Below, piece by piece: positions 12,219 to 23,052 of a stretch of DNA of 64,000 nucleotides (position 1 is its first letter; every line of letters starts with the position of its first letter). Location of the stretch: positions 186,001-250,000 of the forward strand of contig NZ_AJVF01000041.1 of the NCBI RefSeq assembly GCF_000262045.1. Reading direction: 5' to 3'. The notes under the pieces were generated by a model. The model made no database searches, was not told the DNA's origin, and worked only from the letters and a program-made list of their open reading frames with translations. The stretch comes from Bacillus siamensis KCTC 13613 (lineage in GTDB: Bacteria > Bacillota > Bacilli > Bacillales > Bacillaceae). Position numbers and translations under genes: made by a program.

Positions 12219-13547
12219 TTATGACAAATCCGCCGCTTCCAAAAGGTAATCCGCCAAATGTACCGCGCGGACACGGTCTGTTAATCCTTCGCGCAAAATG
12301 CCGAGCTGCATTTGCAAAAGGCATCCGGGATTGGCTGTCACGATGACGGTTGCTTCCGTTTTTCCGGCGGCTTTCATCTTGCTGTCTAATATTTTCATAG
12401 ACATCTCTGACTCTGTTATATTATAAATTCCCGCCGACCCGCAGCAGCTGTCGGCCTTTTCCATTTCTCTGTACTCGGCCCCTTTAATGCTTTTCAAAAG
12501 CATGCGCGGTTCCTCTGACGTATGCATCACATTGCGGAGATGGCAGGAGTCCTGATATGTGACGATATGAGGGGATTGCGCCTGAAGGTTCCTTTGATGG
12601 AACTTCAGTTCAACCAGTACGGATGAAAAGTCTTTGAGCTTCCGGACGAATTGTTCGGCACGATCCGCCCATTCAGGTTCATCCTTCAGCAAATGCGGAT
12701 ATTCCTGAAGAAAGGCGCCGCATCCGCCGGCGTTTGTAATGATATAATCTGCGTCAAGCGCTTCAAAAGCCGCGATATTCCGCTTGGCCAGTTCTTTTCC
12801 CGTCTCTTTTTCTCCGCTGTGCCCGTGAAGCGCGCCGCAGCACGCCTGACCTTCCGGAACCGCGATTTCACATCCGGCCGCCTGTAAAAGCGCTGTTGTC
12901 GCATGATTTGTTGCTAAAAACATCGTATCCATTAAACAGCCCGAGAAAAAAGCAGCCCGTTTTTGAACGGGACCCGAGGCGGGAAGAAAACGGGGCCGTT
13001 CCTTCATGTCTTTCCGTTTCGGGACGGGCGGGAGCACTTGTTCCATTGTGCGCAGATGCTCAGGCAAAACGCGCAGCATACCGGTTTTTCTGACGGCGGT
13101 CTGCAGTCCTGATCTTTGGTATATCCCGAGAAGATTCGCCGCTGTCTGCATGCGGTTTTGATGGGGAAAAAGCCCGCTAAATGCCGCTTTCCGCAAGAGG
13201 CGCACGCCCGGCTTATGTTTTTTATTTTGTTGAATGATATCCCTTGCTTCTTCAAGCAGCTGTCCGTAATTGACTCCTGCCGGACAAACGGGCTCGCATG
13301 CCCGGCAGCCGAGACACAGCGAAAGTGAGCGCTCGACATCTTCATCCGGCTCGATCAGTCCGTCTGTGACGGCTTTCATCAGGGCGATCCGGCCGCGCGG
13401 CGAATGGGATTCTTGAAATCCTGATTCGATATAGGTCGGACAGGAAGGAAGGCAGAAGCCGCAGCGCATGCAGTTCAGCAATTCACCTTCATCCATGCGG
13501 TTTTTGAATTCTGTTTGTATTTGTTTCTGCTCTTTAGCCGTTGTCAT
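12219..13547 (-). CDS. glcF: glycolate oxidase iron-sulfur subunit GlcF
   Basis: Electron-transfer subunit of glycolate oxidase, 442 residues. Two 4Fe-4S motifs are seen, C26-x2-C29-x2-C32-x3-C36 and C78-x2-C81-x2-C84-x3-C88. Two CCG-type cysteine-rich domains follow (GCLMD..ACCGALHGH and SCHLRN..SCCGSAG). The start overlaps the glcD stop by 4 bases, so the pair is co-translated. The complex oxidises glycolate to glyoxylate with GlcD supplying FAD. Confidence 0.96.
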   Translation of the reverse strand: MTTAKEQKQIQTEFKNRMDEGELLNCMRCGFCLPSCPTYIESGFQESHSPRGRIALMKAVTDGLIEPDEDVERSLSLCLGCRACEPVCPAGVNYGQLLEEARDIIQQNKKHKPGVRLLRKAAFSGLFPHQNRMQTAANLLGIYQRSGLQTAVRKTGMLRVLPEHLRTMEQVLPPVPKRKDMKERPRFLPASGPVQKRAAFFSGCLMDTMFLATNHATTALLQAAGCEIAVPEGQACCGALHGHSGEKETGKELAKRNIAAFEALDADYIITNAGGCGAFLQEYPHLLKDEPEWADRAEQFVRKLKDFSSVLVELKFHQRNLQAQSPHIVTYQDSCHLRNVMHTSEEPRMLLKSIKGAEYREMEKADSCCGSAGIYNITESEMSMKILDSKMKAAGKTEATVIVTANPGCLLQMQLGILREGLTDRVRAVHLADYLLEAADLS

Positions 13548-14956
13548 TTCATCACCACCACGCGTTTCCTTGACGAATTGGCGAATATTTTTCCCGGATT
13601 CAGCAGGTTTTGGGGATCGAGCGCTTGTTTGATCGCTTTCATGGCGGTGATGCCTTCTGTTTTCAGCTTCATTTCTAAATACGGCGCTTTTACGATGCCG
13701 ACCCCGTGTTCACCCGTTATCGTTCCTCCCAGCTCAATCGCTTTCTCAAAAATGGCGGCAAAGGCTTTTTCGACACGTTCCATCTCCTCTGTATTTCGGA
13801 TATCGGTGGTGCACGTCGGATGGAGGTTGCCGTCGCCTGCATGGCCGAATGTGCAGATGGACAAGCCGTATGTTTCTGCAATCTCGTTAATGGCTCTGAC
13901 CATATTGGCAATTTGTGATCTCGGCACGGTGGCATCTTCCAGAATCGTCGTCGGTTTCAGTCTGGCAAGGGCTGATAGTGCGGACCGTCTGGCCTCTGTA
14001 AGGGCGAATGCTTCCTCCTCGGTTTCAGCCGTTTGGACGGATACGGCGGCTCCGTTTCTACAGATGGCTTCGATTTTTTCCATATCGCGTCTGACCGTGT
14101 CGCTGTCACCGTCCTGTTCGATCAGCAGTACGGCTTTTGCGTCTGTCGGAAGCCCGATCTTGGCGTAATCTTCAATGACCTGCAGTGTCGGCTGATCCAG
14201 AAATTCGAGTGTCGCCGGAATGATTTTTTCAGCGATGATGGCAGAAACCGATTCTGCAGCCGCTTCAATATGTTCATAGAGTGCGAGCAGCGTTTTTTTC
14301 GTTTCCGGCTTCGGAACAAGCTTTAAAGTCGCTTCCGTCACAACACCGAGCGTCCCCTCTGATCCGACGAAAAGCCGGGTCAGATCATAACCGGCGACAT
14401 CCTTTGTCAGCTTTCCTCCTGTGCGGATGATATCGCCTGAAGCCAAGACGGCTTCAAGGCCGAGGACATAATCCCGGGTGACACCGTACTTCAGGCCGCG
14501 CAGTCCGCCGGAATTTTCATTAATATTTCCGCCGATCGTCGATATTTTCATGCTGCTCGGATCAGGCGGATAAAATAACCCTTTCCGTTCAACCGCATGA
14601 ATCATATCTTGCGTGATCACACCCGGCTGGACGGTTGCCGTCAAATTTTCCTCATCAATTTCAAGAATTCGGTTCATATGTTTGAATAAAAGAACAAGAC
14701 CGCCCTCAGACGGACATGTGCCGCCGCATAAGTTTGTGCCTGAACCCCTCGGCACGATCGGAATGTCATGTCTGCTGCAAATCGTTAATATACGGGACAC
14801 GTCATCCGTACAGCGGGGGGCGATTACCGCATCCGGCATGGCTTGCAGCTGAGGGGCCGCATCGTACGAATACACAAGACGGCCAGCCGCAGAATCATCA
14901 TAATTCCCCTTCCCGACCGCCCGGATGAACTGTTCCTTTGCCTCTCGTGAAATCAT
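13544..14956 (-). CDS. glcD: glycolate oxidase FAD subunit GlcD
   Basis: FAD-linked oxidase of the VAO/PCMH family, 470 residues. The FAD-binding motif PRGSGTNLCGGTCPS is near residues 58-72, and the C-terminal oxidase domain ends with GEHGVGIVKAPYL and LLNPGKIF. It is the first gene of the glcDF pair and lies 98 bases downstream of the regulator gene on the same strand. A cre-like site sits in that gap. Confidence 0.96.
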   Translation of the reverse strand: MISREAKEQFIRAVGKGNYDDSAAGRLVYSYDAAPQLQAMPDAVIAPRCTDDVSRILTICSRHDIPIVPRGSGTNLCGGTCPSEGGLVLLFKHMNRILEIDEENLTATVQPGVITQDMIHAVERKGLFYPPDPSSMKISTIGGNINENSGGLRGLKYGVTRDYVLGLEAVLASGDIIRTGGKLTKDVAGYDLTRLFVGSEGTLGVVTEATLKLVPKPETKKTLLALYEHIEAAAESVSAIIAEKIIPATLEFLDQPTLQVIEDYAKIGLPTDAKAVLLIEQDGDSDTVRRDMEKIEAICRNGAAVSVQTAETEEEAFALTEARRSALSALARLKPTTILEDATVPRSQIANMVRAINEIAETYGLSICTFGHAGDGNLHPTCTTDIRNTEEMERVEKAFAAIFEKAIELGGTITGEHGVGIVKAPYLEMKLKTEGITAMKAIKQALDPQNLLNPGKIFANSSRKRVVVMK

Positions 14957-14977
14957 ATTCTCCCAACCTCCCGATTA

Positions 14978-14991
14978 GAAAAGCGTTTTCA
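14978..14991. promoter_or_regulatory. candidate cre (CcpA) site before glcDF
   Basis: GAAAAGCGTTTTCA matches the catabolite-responsive element consensus at 12 of 14 positions, with a perfect right half. It lies 22 bases upstream of the glcD start, where CcpA binding could repress the pair. Assigned by motif only. Confidence 0.55.
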
Positions 14992-15054
14992 TTTAATTGT
15001 AAAGAAAAATGATTTCGTAAACTATGGAGAAATAGATGAAAAATGATGGTGATA

Positions 15055-16140
15055 TCACGTGATTTTTGTATGTTGATCTAAAAAGCGAAGCGCCAAATAA
15101 AAAGCCGTTATGTCTTCAGGGCGGTCAAGCTTCATATTTGTCAGCGATTCCAGTTTGGAAAGACGGTAGCGCAGCGTATTAATATGAATATGCATGTCAT
15201 CAGCGGTGCGCTTTAACGATAACTGCCGGTCGAAAAAGGCGCGCAGCGTATCCAGAAGTTCTTCACGGCCGAGCACATGCTCGAGAACCCGCCGTGAAAA
15301 TTCAGACCGTGTGCCGGGCGCAATATCGGCAAGACACATATCCAGTTTTAAATCTTCTTCAAAGACGGCCTGCTTGTCAATAGCGCCCGCCGAAAGAGCT
15401 TTCTCCGCCTGTCCGTATGATTCCGTCAGGCGTTCTCCCGGAACGATCCGTCCAATGCCGGCCGTGACAGGCTGCCCAAAAACAGTGTTCATTCTTTTGA
15501 CGAGCTTCTCCTTAGAATCCGAGTTTGTTTCATGATTAATGAGAATACGTTCATTTCCCCAGCGGACAAACAGGTCTTCAGGGTATTCACTTTGCCAGAG
15601 GCGCCCGAGCTCTTCTGCTTCATATTGCTCAAAACGGCCTTGAATGAGTATGATTCGGCGTTGCGAATGAAGGTCTGCTGCAAGGAGCTTTGCTTTTTCT
15701 AAAAAACCCGGCGACCATTCTTTTAACTGCAGCCAATCCACCATAAAGGATTCAAGCATTCTCTCACGCCATTGCACTTCTTCCAGGTGGCGCGTTTCTT
15801 TTATAAAAAGCTCCGTCATTTTTCTGAGCAATTCCCCGAAAGGCAGGATATCGTCAGGGTTTCCTGTCAGACCGAATACTCCGATCACCTCATGACCCGA
15901 AAAAACGGGGAGGTTTAATCCTGCTTTTACGCCCTCGAGCCGTTTTTCATCTTCTTTCGTAATGATGACATTCCGTTTTTCCCGCGCGCAGATCAGAGCT
16001 CCTTCATGAAAACATCCGGCGCGCGCAGCGTTGGTGCCCGCGATGATCATTCCTTTTGTATCGGCAATAATCACTTCGCGGCTGTACATATGTTTGACTT
16101 CGGCAATCAATTTTTTTGCCAGTTCCGGCTGTAACTGCAT
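15055..16140 (-). CDS. ysfB: PucR/CdaR-family transcriptional regulator (YsfB-like)
   Basis: 361-residue regulator, same length as B. subtilis YsfB. The N-terminal half is a sugar-diacid recognition (CdaR) domain with TNAARAGCFHEGALIC. The middle is a GGDEF-like region, and the C-terminal part is a PucR-type helix-turn-helix (LSLKRTADDMHIHINTLRYR). Its position just upstream of glcDF suggests control of glycolate use; this is inference from neighbourhood and family. The start at 16140 has a GAGGGGGA ribosome-binding site. Confidence 0.9.
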   Translation of the reverse strand: MQLQPELAKKLIAEVKHMYSREVIIADTKGMIIAGTNAARAGCFHEGALICAREKRNVIITKEDEKRLEGVKAGLNLPVFSGHEVIGVFGLTGNPDDILPFGELLRKMTELFIKETRHLEEVQWRERMLESFMVDWLQLKEWSPGFLEKAKLLAADLHSQRRIILIQGRFEQYEAEELGRLWQSEYPEDLFVRWGNERILINHETNSDSKEKLVKRMNTVFGQPVTAGIGRIVPGERLTESYGQAEKALSAGAIDKQAVFEEDLKLDMCLADIAPGTRSEFSRRVLEHVLGREELLDTLRAFFDRQLSLKRTADDMHIHINTLRYRLSKLESLTNMKLDRPEDITAFYLALRFLDQHTKIT

Positions 16141-16167
16141 TGGCGATCCCCCTCGCCATTATTATAC

Positions 16168-16199
16168 AAAAAAAACCGGGTGTGCCATCACCCGGTTTC
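16168..16199 (-). terminator. sspI terminator
   Basis: AACCGGGTG / CACCCGGTT hairpin followed on the minus strand by a run of eight T, just downstream of sspI. Confidence 0.85.
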
Positions 16200-16203
16200 A
16201 TGC

Positions 16204-16419
16204 TTATTGCGCAGGTTTTAATCCGCCTTCAAGTGTTTTGAGCATTTCATTTTTTTCTGAGTCTGACGCATGCTGCCAAAGCACTTCGAATAAGACGCCG
16301 AGACCCGGAAGCATTTTTTCTTCACCGCTTTGGATGGCGTCAACGATAGTATGCTCCAGCTGATCCTGGTTATTGCCGGTCACATTGGCAATAACGGCGT
16401 TGCGTAAATTAAGATCCAT
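16204..16419 (-). CDS. sspI: small acid-soluble spore protein SspI
   Basis: 71-residue spore core protein, the exact family length ([13 protein letters not shown]...). The ATG at 16419 has AAGGAGCGG 8 bases upstream; a longer in-frame extension to 16515 has no such site and no homology. In B. subtilis sspI is forespore-specific and SigG-dependent. No partner genes adjoin it; ysgA is divergent. Confidence 0.96.
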   Translation of the reverse strand: MDLNLRNAVIANVTGNNQDQLEHTIVDAIQSGEEKMLPGLGVLFEVLWQHASDSEKNEMLKTLEGGLKPAQ

Positions 16420-16540
16420 TACAACCGCTCCTTTTTTCCTGAATGTGATACGCATATTCTTACCGCGCACGCGGTTTATTATGTGCTGTTCTTGAGATAT
16501 AATAACAACATGCATGAAAAAAGGAGAGCGCAGAAATAAA

Positions 16541-17287
16541 GTGAAACGAATTGACTCGGCAAAAAACCAAAAAGTGAAGGACTGGAAAAAACTTCACACA
16601 AAAAAAGAGAGACATAAAACGAATACATTTCTGATAGAAGGAGAGCATCTGGCAGAAGAAGCGCTCAAGTCAAAGGGAACGGTAAAAGAAATTCTCGTAA
16701 AAGATGAGAGCGCCATTCCGGCCGATCTGGACATGAGCATTCCGTGCTATGTGCTGAGCGAAGATGCGTTTTCAGCCGTGACGGAAACGGAAACGCCGCA
16801 GCAGATTGCCGCAGTCTGCCATATGCCGGACGAGAAGCCTGACCGGCTGAAGCGGCTGCTTCTGCTTGATGCCGTGCAGGATCCGGGGAATTTAGGAACA
16901 ATGATCAGAACGGCAGATGCGGCGGGGATCGACGCCGTTGTCCTTGGTGAGGGAACGGCAGATCCATACAACGGAAAAACGCTGCGTTCAGCCCAAGGAT
17001 CTCACTTTCATATTCCCATTTTGAAACGTCCGCTCGACGAGTTTACCGATGAGCTGAAATCGCAAGGCGTCGCGATCTACGGCACGGCGCTTGAAAACGG
17101 TGCGGCTTATCAAAGCGTGAAGCCTGAAGAATCGTTCGCGTTAATCGTCGGGAACGAGGGAGCGGGAGTGGACGCCGGCCTTCTGCAAAAAACGGATCTC
17201 AACCTGTACGTTCCGCTGTACGGACAGGCGGAGTCGCTGAATGTGGCGGTGGCGGCCGCCATCCTCGTCTATCATCTCAGAGGATAG
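16541..17287 (+). CDS. ysgA: SpoU-family RNA 2'-O-ribose methyltransferase (YsgA)
   Basis: TrmH/SpoU methyltransferase of 248 residues, the length of B. subtilis YsgA. An N-terminal substrate-binding domain ([14 protein letters not shown]) is followed by the knotted SPOUT domain with [27 protein letters not shown] and [19 protein letters not shown] 16541 is chosen because it aligns with homologues and has AAGGAGA upstream. The ATG at 16514 lacks a ribosome-binding site. The target RNA is not known from sequence. Confidence 0.92.
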   Translation: MKRIDSAKNQKVKDWKKLHTKKERHKTNTFLIEGEHLAEEALKSKGTVKEILVKDESAIPADLDMSIPCYVLSEDAFSAVTETETPQQIAAVCHMPDEKPDRLKRLLLLDAVQDPGNLGTMIRTADAAGIDAVVLGEGTADPYNGKTLRSAQGSHFHIPILKRPLDEFTDELKSQGVAIYGTALENGAAYQSVKPEESFALIVGNEGAGVDAGLLQKTDLNLYVPLYGQAESLNVAVAAAILVYHLRG

Positions 17288-17324
17288 GTTGCGCAAAGCC
17301 GCGAATTTCACTATAATAGATAGC

Positions 17325-17600
17325 AATAATGTAAAAACCGTGACAGAGGACGTCAATTTTTTCACAAGCTGCCTTCCAGGGAGAAAATGCCGCCGACTGA
17401 AAGCATTTTTATCGCAGCACAGAAATTGATTTTCACCTCTCGAGTTGTCACCGGGACCGCGCCAAACGCGCGTAAAGGTGAACCGGAACGATCGTTTCCG
17501 TTATGTCAATGAAGCTGTCGGCAGATGAAGTCTGCCTTAAAAAGGGTGGTACCGCGGCCACAACTCGTCCCTTCTCTCAAGGGGCGGGTTTTTTTGTTTT
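17325..17600 (+). ncRNA. T-box leader controlling pheST (Phe specifier)
   Basis: tRNA-sensing leader RNA. The invariant T-box AGGGTGGTACCGCG is at 17543-17556, with the probable specifier codon UUC (Phe) at 17432-17434 followed by the conserved A. A terminator hairpin (about 17562-17594, pairing CTCGTCCCTT with AAGGGGCGGG) ends in seven T. Uncharged tRNA-Phe would favour the antiterminator and pheST transcription. The 361-base gap from ysgA to pheS is accounted for by this leader. Confidence 0.97.
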
Positions 17601-17648
17601 CTGAAAAAGGCATAGAACGGTTTGGTTTACATAAAAGGAGGATGCATG

Positions 17649-18683
17649 ATGGAAGAGAAGCTTAAACAGCTCGAACTGGAAGCTGCAGAAAAAGTAGAAG
17701 CGGCAGGTTCATTAAAAGAAGTTAACGACATTCGGGTGCAATATCTCGGAAAAAAAGGGCCGATTACAGAAGTTCTCCGCGGCATGGGCAAACTGTCCGC
17801 CGAAGAACGCCCGAAAATGGGAGCGCTCGCCAATGAAGTGAGAGAGCGCATTGCAGCAGCCATTACGGCGAAAAATGAACAGCTTGAACAAGAAGAGATG
17901 AATAAAAAACTCAGCAGCCAGACGATTGACGTCACATTGCCGGGCAGTCAGGTAAACATCGGCGGGCGCCATCCGCTGACGGTCGTTATTGAAGAAATTG
18001 AAGATTTATTTATCGGCATGGGGTATACCATCGAAGAAGGTCCTGAAGTGGAAACGGATTATTACAACTTTGAGGCGCTGAATCTGCCGAAGGAGCACCC
18101 GGCCCGTGACATGCAGGACAGCTTTTACATTACAGAAGAAATGCTGATGAGAACGCAGACGTCACCGGTGCAGACGCGCACGATGGAAAAGCATAAAGGC
18201 AAAGGCCCCGTCAAAATCATTTGTCCCGGAAAAGTGTATCGCCGCGACAACGATGACGCGACACATTCCCACCAGTTCATGCAGATTGAGGGTCTCGTCG
18301 TGGATCGCAAAATCAGCATGAGCGATCTGAAAGGCACGCTTGAATTGGTCGCCAAAAAAATGTTCGGCCAAGACCGTGAAATCAGGCTCCGTCCGAGCTT
18401 TTTCCCATTCACTGAACCTTCTGTCGAGGTGGATGTGACCTGCTTTAAATGCGGCGGACAAGGCTGTTCCGTCTGCAAAAAAACGGGCTGGATCGAAATT
18501 CTCGGCGCCGGCATGATTCACCCGAACGTGCTGAAAATGGCCGGATTCAATCCTGAGGAATACCAGGGCTTTGCTTTCGGAATGGGTGTGGAACGTATCG
18601 CAATGCTGAAATACGGCATTGAAGATATCCGCCATTTCTATACTAATGATGTCAGATTCATTTCGCAGTTTAAACAGGCGTAA
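17649..18683 (+). CDS. pheS: phenylalanyl-tRNA synthetase alpha subunit
   Basis: Catalytic alpha chain of the (alpha-beta)2 class II synthetase, 344 residues as in B. subtilis. An N-terminal coiled coil (residues 1-90) is followed by the catalytic core with class II motifs ([40 protein letters not shown]). The second of two ATGs is used (17649), since AAGGAGG lies 7 bases upstream. It is followed by pheT after 13 bases. Confidence 0.98.
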   Translation: MEEKLKQLELEAAEKVEAAGSLKEVNDIRVQYLGKKGPITEVLRGMGKLSAEERPKMGALANEVRERIAAAITAKNEQLEQEEMNKKLSSQTIDVTLPGSQVNIGGRHPLTVVIEEIEDLFIGMGYTIEEGPEVETDYYNFEALNLPKEHPARDMQDSFYITEEMLMRTQTSPVQTRTMEKHKGKGPVKIICPGKVYRRDNDDATHSHQFMQIEGLVVDRKISMSDLKGTLELVAKKMFGQDREIRLRPSFFPFTEPSVEVDVTCFKCGGQGCSVCKKTGWIEILGAGMIHPNVLKMAGFNPEEYQGFAFGMGVERIAMLKYGIEDIRHFYTNDVRFISQFKQA

Positions 18684-18696
18684 GAGGAGGATACAC

Positions 18697-21111
18697 ATGT
18701 TTGTTTCATATAAATGGTTAGAAGATTACGTTGACTTGCAGGGAATCGACCCGGCCGTGCTTGCAGAAAAAATTACGAGAGCCGGTATTGAAGTTGAGGG
18801 TATCGAGTATAAAGGGGAAGGCGTAAAAGGCGTTGTCATCGGACACGTGCTTGAGCGTGAACAGCACCCGAATGCCGACAAACTCAACAAATGCCTTGTC
18901 GATATCGGTGCGGAGGAACCCGTTCAGATTATCTGCGGCGCCCCGAATGTTGATAAAGGACAGAAGGTTGCCGTTGCAACAGTCGGTGCCGTTCTTCCCG
19001 GCAATTTCAAAATTAAAAAAGCCAAGCTGCGCGGCGAAGCGTCTCACGGCATGATCTGTTCTCTCCAGGAGCTCGGCATTGAAAGCAAGCTCGTGGCGAA
19101 AGAATATGCGGAAGGCATTTTCGTGTTTCCGAATGATGCTGAAACGGGAGCTGACGCAATGGCAGCCCTTCAGCTTGATGATGCGATTTTAGAATTGGGC
19201 TTAACGCCGAACCGCGCCGACGCAATGAACATGCTTGGTGTGGCTTATGAAGTTGCGGCTATTCTCGGCACCGAGGTGAAGCTTCCGGAGACTTCATATG
19301 AAAAAGCGGCAGAAAAAGCAGCGGACGCTGTTTCCGTCAAGATTGAAGATACGCAGGCCAATCCGCATTATGCCGCAAAAATCATTAAAAACGTCAAAAT
19401 CGGCCCGTCTCCACTGTGGATGCAGACGAAGCTGATGAATGCAGGCATCCGCCCGCACAATAACGTCGTGGACATCACAAACTTCGTCCTCCTTGAGTAC
19501 GGCCAGCCGCTTCACGCTTTCGATTACGACCGGTTCGGTTCAAAAGAAGTCGTCGTCAGAAAAGCGGCGGAAAACGAAACCATCGTGACGCTGGATGAAC
19601 AGGAGCGCAAGCTGTCAAGCAGCCATTTGGTCATCACGAACGGAGAAAAAGCGCAAGCCGTTGCGGGAGTCATGGGCGGAGCAGAATCTGAAGTCCGTGA
19701 AGACACCACCGCGATTTTACTGGAAGCCGCTTATTTCGACGGACAGACCGTCCGCAAAGCGTCGAGAGACCTCGGGCTGAGAAGCGAAGCGAGCGCCAGA
19801 TATGAAAAAGGCATTGACCCGGCACGCGTTCTGCTGGCGGCTGAACGGGCCTGCAGCCTCATTCAGGCGTATGCCGGCGGAGAAGTGCTCTCAGGCACGG
19901 TCGAAGAAAACCATCTGGAAATCGAAGCGAACAACATTCATGTATCTGTTGACAAAGTGAACGCCGTGCTCGGCATGACAATCACTAAAGAAGAAATCAT
20001 CAGCATTTACAAGCGCCTCGGTTTTGCAGTCGGTGAAGCAAAAGACGTTCTGGTCGTAACGGTGCCGTCACGCCGCGGAGATATTAAAATCGAAGAGGAC
20101 CTGATTGAAGAAGCGGCAAGACTGTACGGGTATGACAATATTCCGTCCACGCTTCCGGAAACGGCCGGCACGACAGGCGGCTTGACACCGTATCAGGCAA
20201 AACGCCGGAAAGTGAGACGTTTCCTTGAAGGAGCGGGTCTTTCACAAGCGACCACATATTCATTGACGAATGATAAAAAAGCGGCTGCTTTTGCGATCGA
20301 AAAATCATTCAATACGATGCTTGCTCTGCCGATGAGCGAAGAAAGAAGCATTCTCAGACACAGCCTCGTGCCGAATCTGCTTGAAGCCGTTTCATACAAT
20401 CTGGCCAGACAGACTGATTCCGTTGCTTTATACGAAACGGGTTCTGTATTTCTGACGAAGGAAGAAAACACAAAACCGGTTGAAAAAGAACGGGTTGCCG
20501 GAGCCGTAACCGGATTATGGCGCAAAAACCTATGGCAGGGTGAGAAAAAGCCGGTTGATTTCTTCGTCGTCAAAGGAATCGTTGAAGGCCTGCTGCATCA
20601 ATTGAATGTGTCAGACCGGATTGAATTTGTCCAGTCAGAACGCAAAAACATGCATCCCGGCCGGACCGCAAACATTCTTTTGAACGGCTCACTTGCCGGA
20701 TTTATCGGACAGGTGCACCCGGCAATGGAAAAAGAGCTGGATATCAAAGAAACGTATGTGTTCGAGCTTGATCTGCACGCGCTTCTGACCGAGGAAACAG
20801 AACCTGTCGTGTACACGGCGATTCCGAAGTACCCGTCCGTCACACGCGACATTGCGCTTGTTGCAGATAAAACCGTCACAAGCGGACAGCTCGAGGCCGT
20901 GATCAAAGAAGCCGGCGGCGCCCTATTGAAAGAAGTCACCGTATTTGATGTGTACGAAGGTGAGCATATGGAAGAGGGCAAAAAATCCGTCGCCTTCTCG
21001 CTTCAATATGTCAACCCTGAACAAACCTTGACAGAAGAAGAAGTGACAAAAGTCCACGAAAACGTGCTGAAAGCGCTGGAAGAAACGTATCAGGCCGTAT
21101 TAAGAGGATAA
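18697..21111 (+). CDS. pheT: phenylalanyl-tRNA synthetase beta subunit
   Basis: Beta chain of PheRS, 804 residues, the usual length. It starts with the EMAP/tRNA-binding domain (about residues 40-150), then B3/B4 editing domains, B5 and the C-terminal anticodon-binding FDX-ACB domain ([12 protein letters not shown] onward). ATG 18697 follows AAGAGGAGG and fits the homologous N terminus; the longer open frame from 18619 overlaps pheS. Co-transcribed with pheS from the T-box leader. Confidence 0.98.
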   Translation: MFVSYKWLEDYVDLQGIDPAVLAEKITRAGIEVEGIEYKGEGVKGVVIGHVLEREQHPNADKLNKCLVDIGAEEPVQIICGAPNVDKGQKVAVATVGAVLPGNFKIKKAKLRGEASHGMICSLQELGIESKLVAKEYAEGIFVFPNDAETGADAMAALQLDDAILELGLTPNRADAMNMLGVAYEVAAILGTEVKLPETSYEKAAEKAADAVSVKIEDTQANPHYAAKIIKNVKIGPSPLWMQTKLMNAGIRPHNNVVDITNFVLLEYGQPLHAFDYDRFGSKEVVVRKAAENETIVTLDEQERKLSSSHLVITNGEKAQAVAGVMGGAESEVREDTTAILLEAAYFDGQTVRKASRDLGLRSEASARYEKGIDPARVLLAAERACSLIQAYAGGEVLSGTVEENHLEIEANNIHVSVDKVNAVLGMTITKEEIISIYKRLGFAVGEAKDVLVVTVPSRRGDIKIEEDLIEEAARLYGYDNIPSTLPETAGTTGGLTPYQAKRRKVRRFLEGAGLSQATTYSLTNDKKAAAFAIEKSFNTMLALPMSEERSILRHSLVPNLLEAVSYNLARQTDSVALYETGSVFLTKEENTKPVEKERVAGAVTGLWRKNLWQGEKKPVDFFVVKGIVEGLLHQLNVSDRIEFVQSERKNMHPGRTANILLNGSLAGFIGQVHPAMEKELDIKETYVFELDLHALLTEETEPVVYTAIPKYPSVTRDIALVADKTVTSGQLEAVIKEAGGALLKEVTVFDVYEGEHMEEGKKSVAFSLQYVNPEQTLTEEEVTKVHENVLKALEETYQAVLRG

Positions 21112-21113
21112 AG

Positions 21114-21148
21114 AAAAAGCTTGCAGATCACTCTGCAAGCTTTTTTTG
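21114..21148. terminator. bidirectional terminator pheT / rnhC
   Basis: Hairpin AAAGCTTGCAGA / TCTGCAAGCTTT with T runs on both sides, between convergent genes. Confidence 0.92.
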
Positions 21149-22090
21149 TTATGACCTTTTCCGTTCTGCAAGGCGTTTCGCTTTTTGCGTATTGGCAAAA
21201 TGCAGTTTAGTGAACGTCCTGAGCACATCTTCTCCTTTATTGATGATCAGCTTGGCGGCAGCTTCATCGACGTGCGGCCCCGCGCCTTTCGGAATCGTCA
21301 TCCCGGCTTCCCGGGAAAGCTTATCCATTTCAATTAAGAAAGAATACCGCGCGATGATAGAGGCTGCGGCGACGGAAAGATGTATGCCTTCCGCCTTCGT
21401 GCTGAAAAACGTTTTTTCTTTTACGATATCCCGCCCGGAAAGATGCTTAAAATAAATGCCGGGCTCTGCAAATTGGTCAATCAGAATCGCTTCCGGTTTG
21501 ACGCCGTTCATTTTTCTCAGCAGATTGGAAATCGCCTGATTATGAAGGAGCGCCTTCATTTTCCCCTGGCTCATGCCTTTTTCCTGCATCTGATTGTATT
21601 TTTCATTTTTTAACACAAGCAGGCTGTAAGGAATGGTTTTAATTAACAGTTTGGCGATTTCAATAATCTGCGGATCTTTTAAATCTTTTGAATCCTTCAC
21701 GCCCAGTTCTTTCATTAAAGAAAGCTTTGTTTTGTCGGCATAGGCGCAGGCAACCGTTATCGGTCCGAAGTAATCGCCTGTTCCGACCTCATCTGAGCCG
21801 ATTACCGACATGGACGCAATGCCCGCCGGGGGAGCGTAGAGCGGGTCGGCCGCTTTTTTGACGGTTTTCTTTGCTTTCGGCGCCTCAGCCGTTCCCCAGC
21901 GGGCCGCTTCTGTGCCGGCGTTTTTTCCTTGAAAGAGAACCTTGCCCGAACGGTAGGCTGTAATGGTACAGCCCGGCGGCTTAGCCTGGAAGACGGCGCC
22001 CTGCGGAACGGCCGGAGTAAGGGAGCCGGCATAGGATTGTTTCATTTGTTCTATAGCGGAAGCGGATACTTTTATAACAGAATGGGACAC
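21149..22090 (-). CDS. rnhC: ribonuclease HIII
   Basis: Cleaves RNA in RNA-DNA hybrids. It has 313 residues with an N-terminal TBP-like substrate-binding domain and a C-terminal RNase H fold. The catalytic acidic motif is IGSDEVGTGDYFGP, and a conserved DQF and late AAASIIARY are present. GTG 22090 is chosen: it aligns with B. subtilis RnhC and has AAAGGAGA upstream. The longer frame to 22165 lacks support. Divergent from zapA. Confidence 0.96.
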   Translation of the reverse strand: MSHSVIKVSASAIEQMKQSYAGSLTPAVPQGAVFQAKPPGCTITAYRSGKVLFQGKNAGTEAARWGTAEAPKAKKTVKKAADPLYAPPAGIASMSVIGSDEVGTGDYFGPITVACAYADKTKLSLMKELGVKDSKDLKDPQIIEIAKLLIKTIPYSLLVLKNEKYNQMQEKGMSQGKMKALLHNQAISNLLRKMNGVKPEAILIDQFAEPGIYFKHLSGRDIVKEKTFFSTKAEGIHLSVAAASIIARYSFLIEMDKLSREAGMTIPKGAGPHVDEAAAKLIINKGEDVLRTFTKLHFANTQKAKRLAERKRS

Positions 22091-22223
22091 GATATAATCT
22101 CCTTTTTTGGCACTTTTCACTGTATATACCAGTGTATCATAACAGCCTGAGGCTCGTCTTTCCATTCAATCGATAATCGTGGTATGATAGGAACTAGGAT
22201 TCTCGCGGAATGGAGGAGAAACG

Positions 22224-22481
22224 TTGTCTGACGGCAAAAAAACCAAAACGACAGTAAACATTTACGGCCAGCACTTCACCATTATCGGGGAAGAAAGCAA
22301 AGCGCACATGCGTCATGTGGCCGGAATGGTTGATGATAAAATGAGAGAAATCAATGAGAAAAATCCATATCTTGATATAAATAAGCTCGCTGTTTTGACT
22401 GCGGTCAATGTCGTGCATGATTATATGAAACTGCAAGAAAAATATGAATTACTGGAGCGGCAGCTTAAAGAAAAGGAATGA
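22224..22481 (+). CDS. zapA: cell division protein ZapA
   Basis: FtsZ-bundling protein of 85 residues that promotes Z-ring assembly. N-terminal ZapA globular domain (TTVNIYGQHFTIIGEE) and a C-terminal coiled coil are visible. TTG start at 22224 behind GGAGGAG. The 3' end precedes the cvpA-family gene by 7 bases. Confidence 0.95.
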   Translation: MSDGKKTKTTVNIYGQHFTIIGEESKAHMRHVAGMVDDKMREINEKNPYLDINKLAVLTAVNVVHDYMKLQEKYELLERQLKEKE

Positions 22482-22488
22482 ACACCAT

Positions 22489-23022
22489 ATGATAGATATC
22501 ATCATCTTAGTTTTGCTCTTGATGGGCACATTGCTTGGATTGAAAAGAGGATTTATCCTCCAATTTATATATTTAACGAGTTTCATCCTCTCGATTGCGT
22601 TTGCGGCGCTTTTTTACAAAAATCTGGCCCCGCATTTAAGTTTTATACCCGCGCCTGATTTTTCCGGCGGGCAGACGGCTCTTTCTTTTATTAAAGGAAA
22701 CGTAGAGACGGCTTATTACAACGCGATCGCGTTTGTCATTTTGTTTATCATTGCAAAGATTCTGCTTCGGATTATCGGAGCGGCGCTTAATATCATCGCA
22801 AGCATTCCGGTCATTAAACAGATCAACAAACTGCTTGGCGGGGTGCTCGGATTTCTGGAAGTCTATTTATTTGCGTTTATCCTGTTATACGTCGCATCCG
22901 TACTGCCGGTAAGCGCGCTTCAGGATATGCTCGCACAATCGACGCTTGCAAATATCATCACGCATCATACGCCGTATCTGTCTGGGCTCCTGCAAGAACT
23001 GTGGGCCCAGTACGGGGCATAA
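22489..23022 (+). CDS. yshB: CvpA-family membrane protein YshB
   Basis: Four-helix integral membrane protein of 177 residues, CvpA (colicin V production) family. The opening MIDIIILVLLLMGTLLGLKRG is typical. The true function in Bacillus is not established. ATG 22489 follows zapA closely and gives the B. subtilis length; the frame is open further upstream inside zapA. Confidence 0.92.
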   Translation: MIDIIILVLLLMGTLLGLKRGFILQFIYLTSFILSIAFAALFYKNLAPHLSFIPAPDFSGGQTALSFIKGNVETAYYNAIAFVILFIIAKILLRIIGAALNIIASIPVIKQINKLLGGVLGFLEVYLFAFILLYVASVLPVSALQDMLAQSTLANIITHHTPYLSGLLQELWAQYGA

Positions 23023-23052
23023 AAAACTTCTCTTGACCGGAGAAGTTTTTTT
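23022..23052 (+). terminator. terminator after yshB
   Basis: AAAAACTTCTC / GAGAAGTTTTT hairpin with a 7-base loop and T run, starting at the yshB stop. Confidence 0.85.
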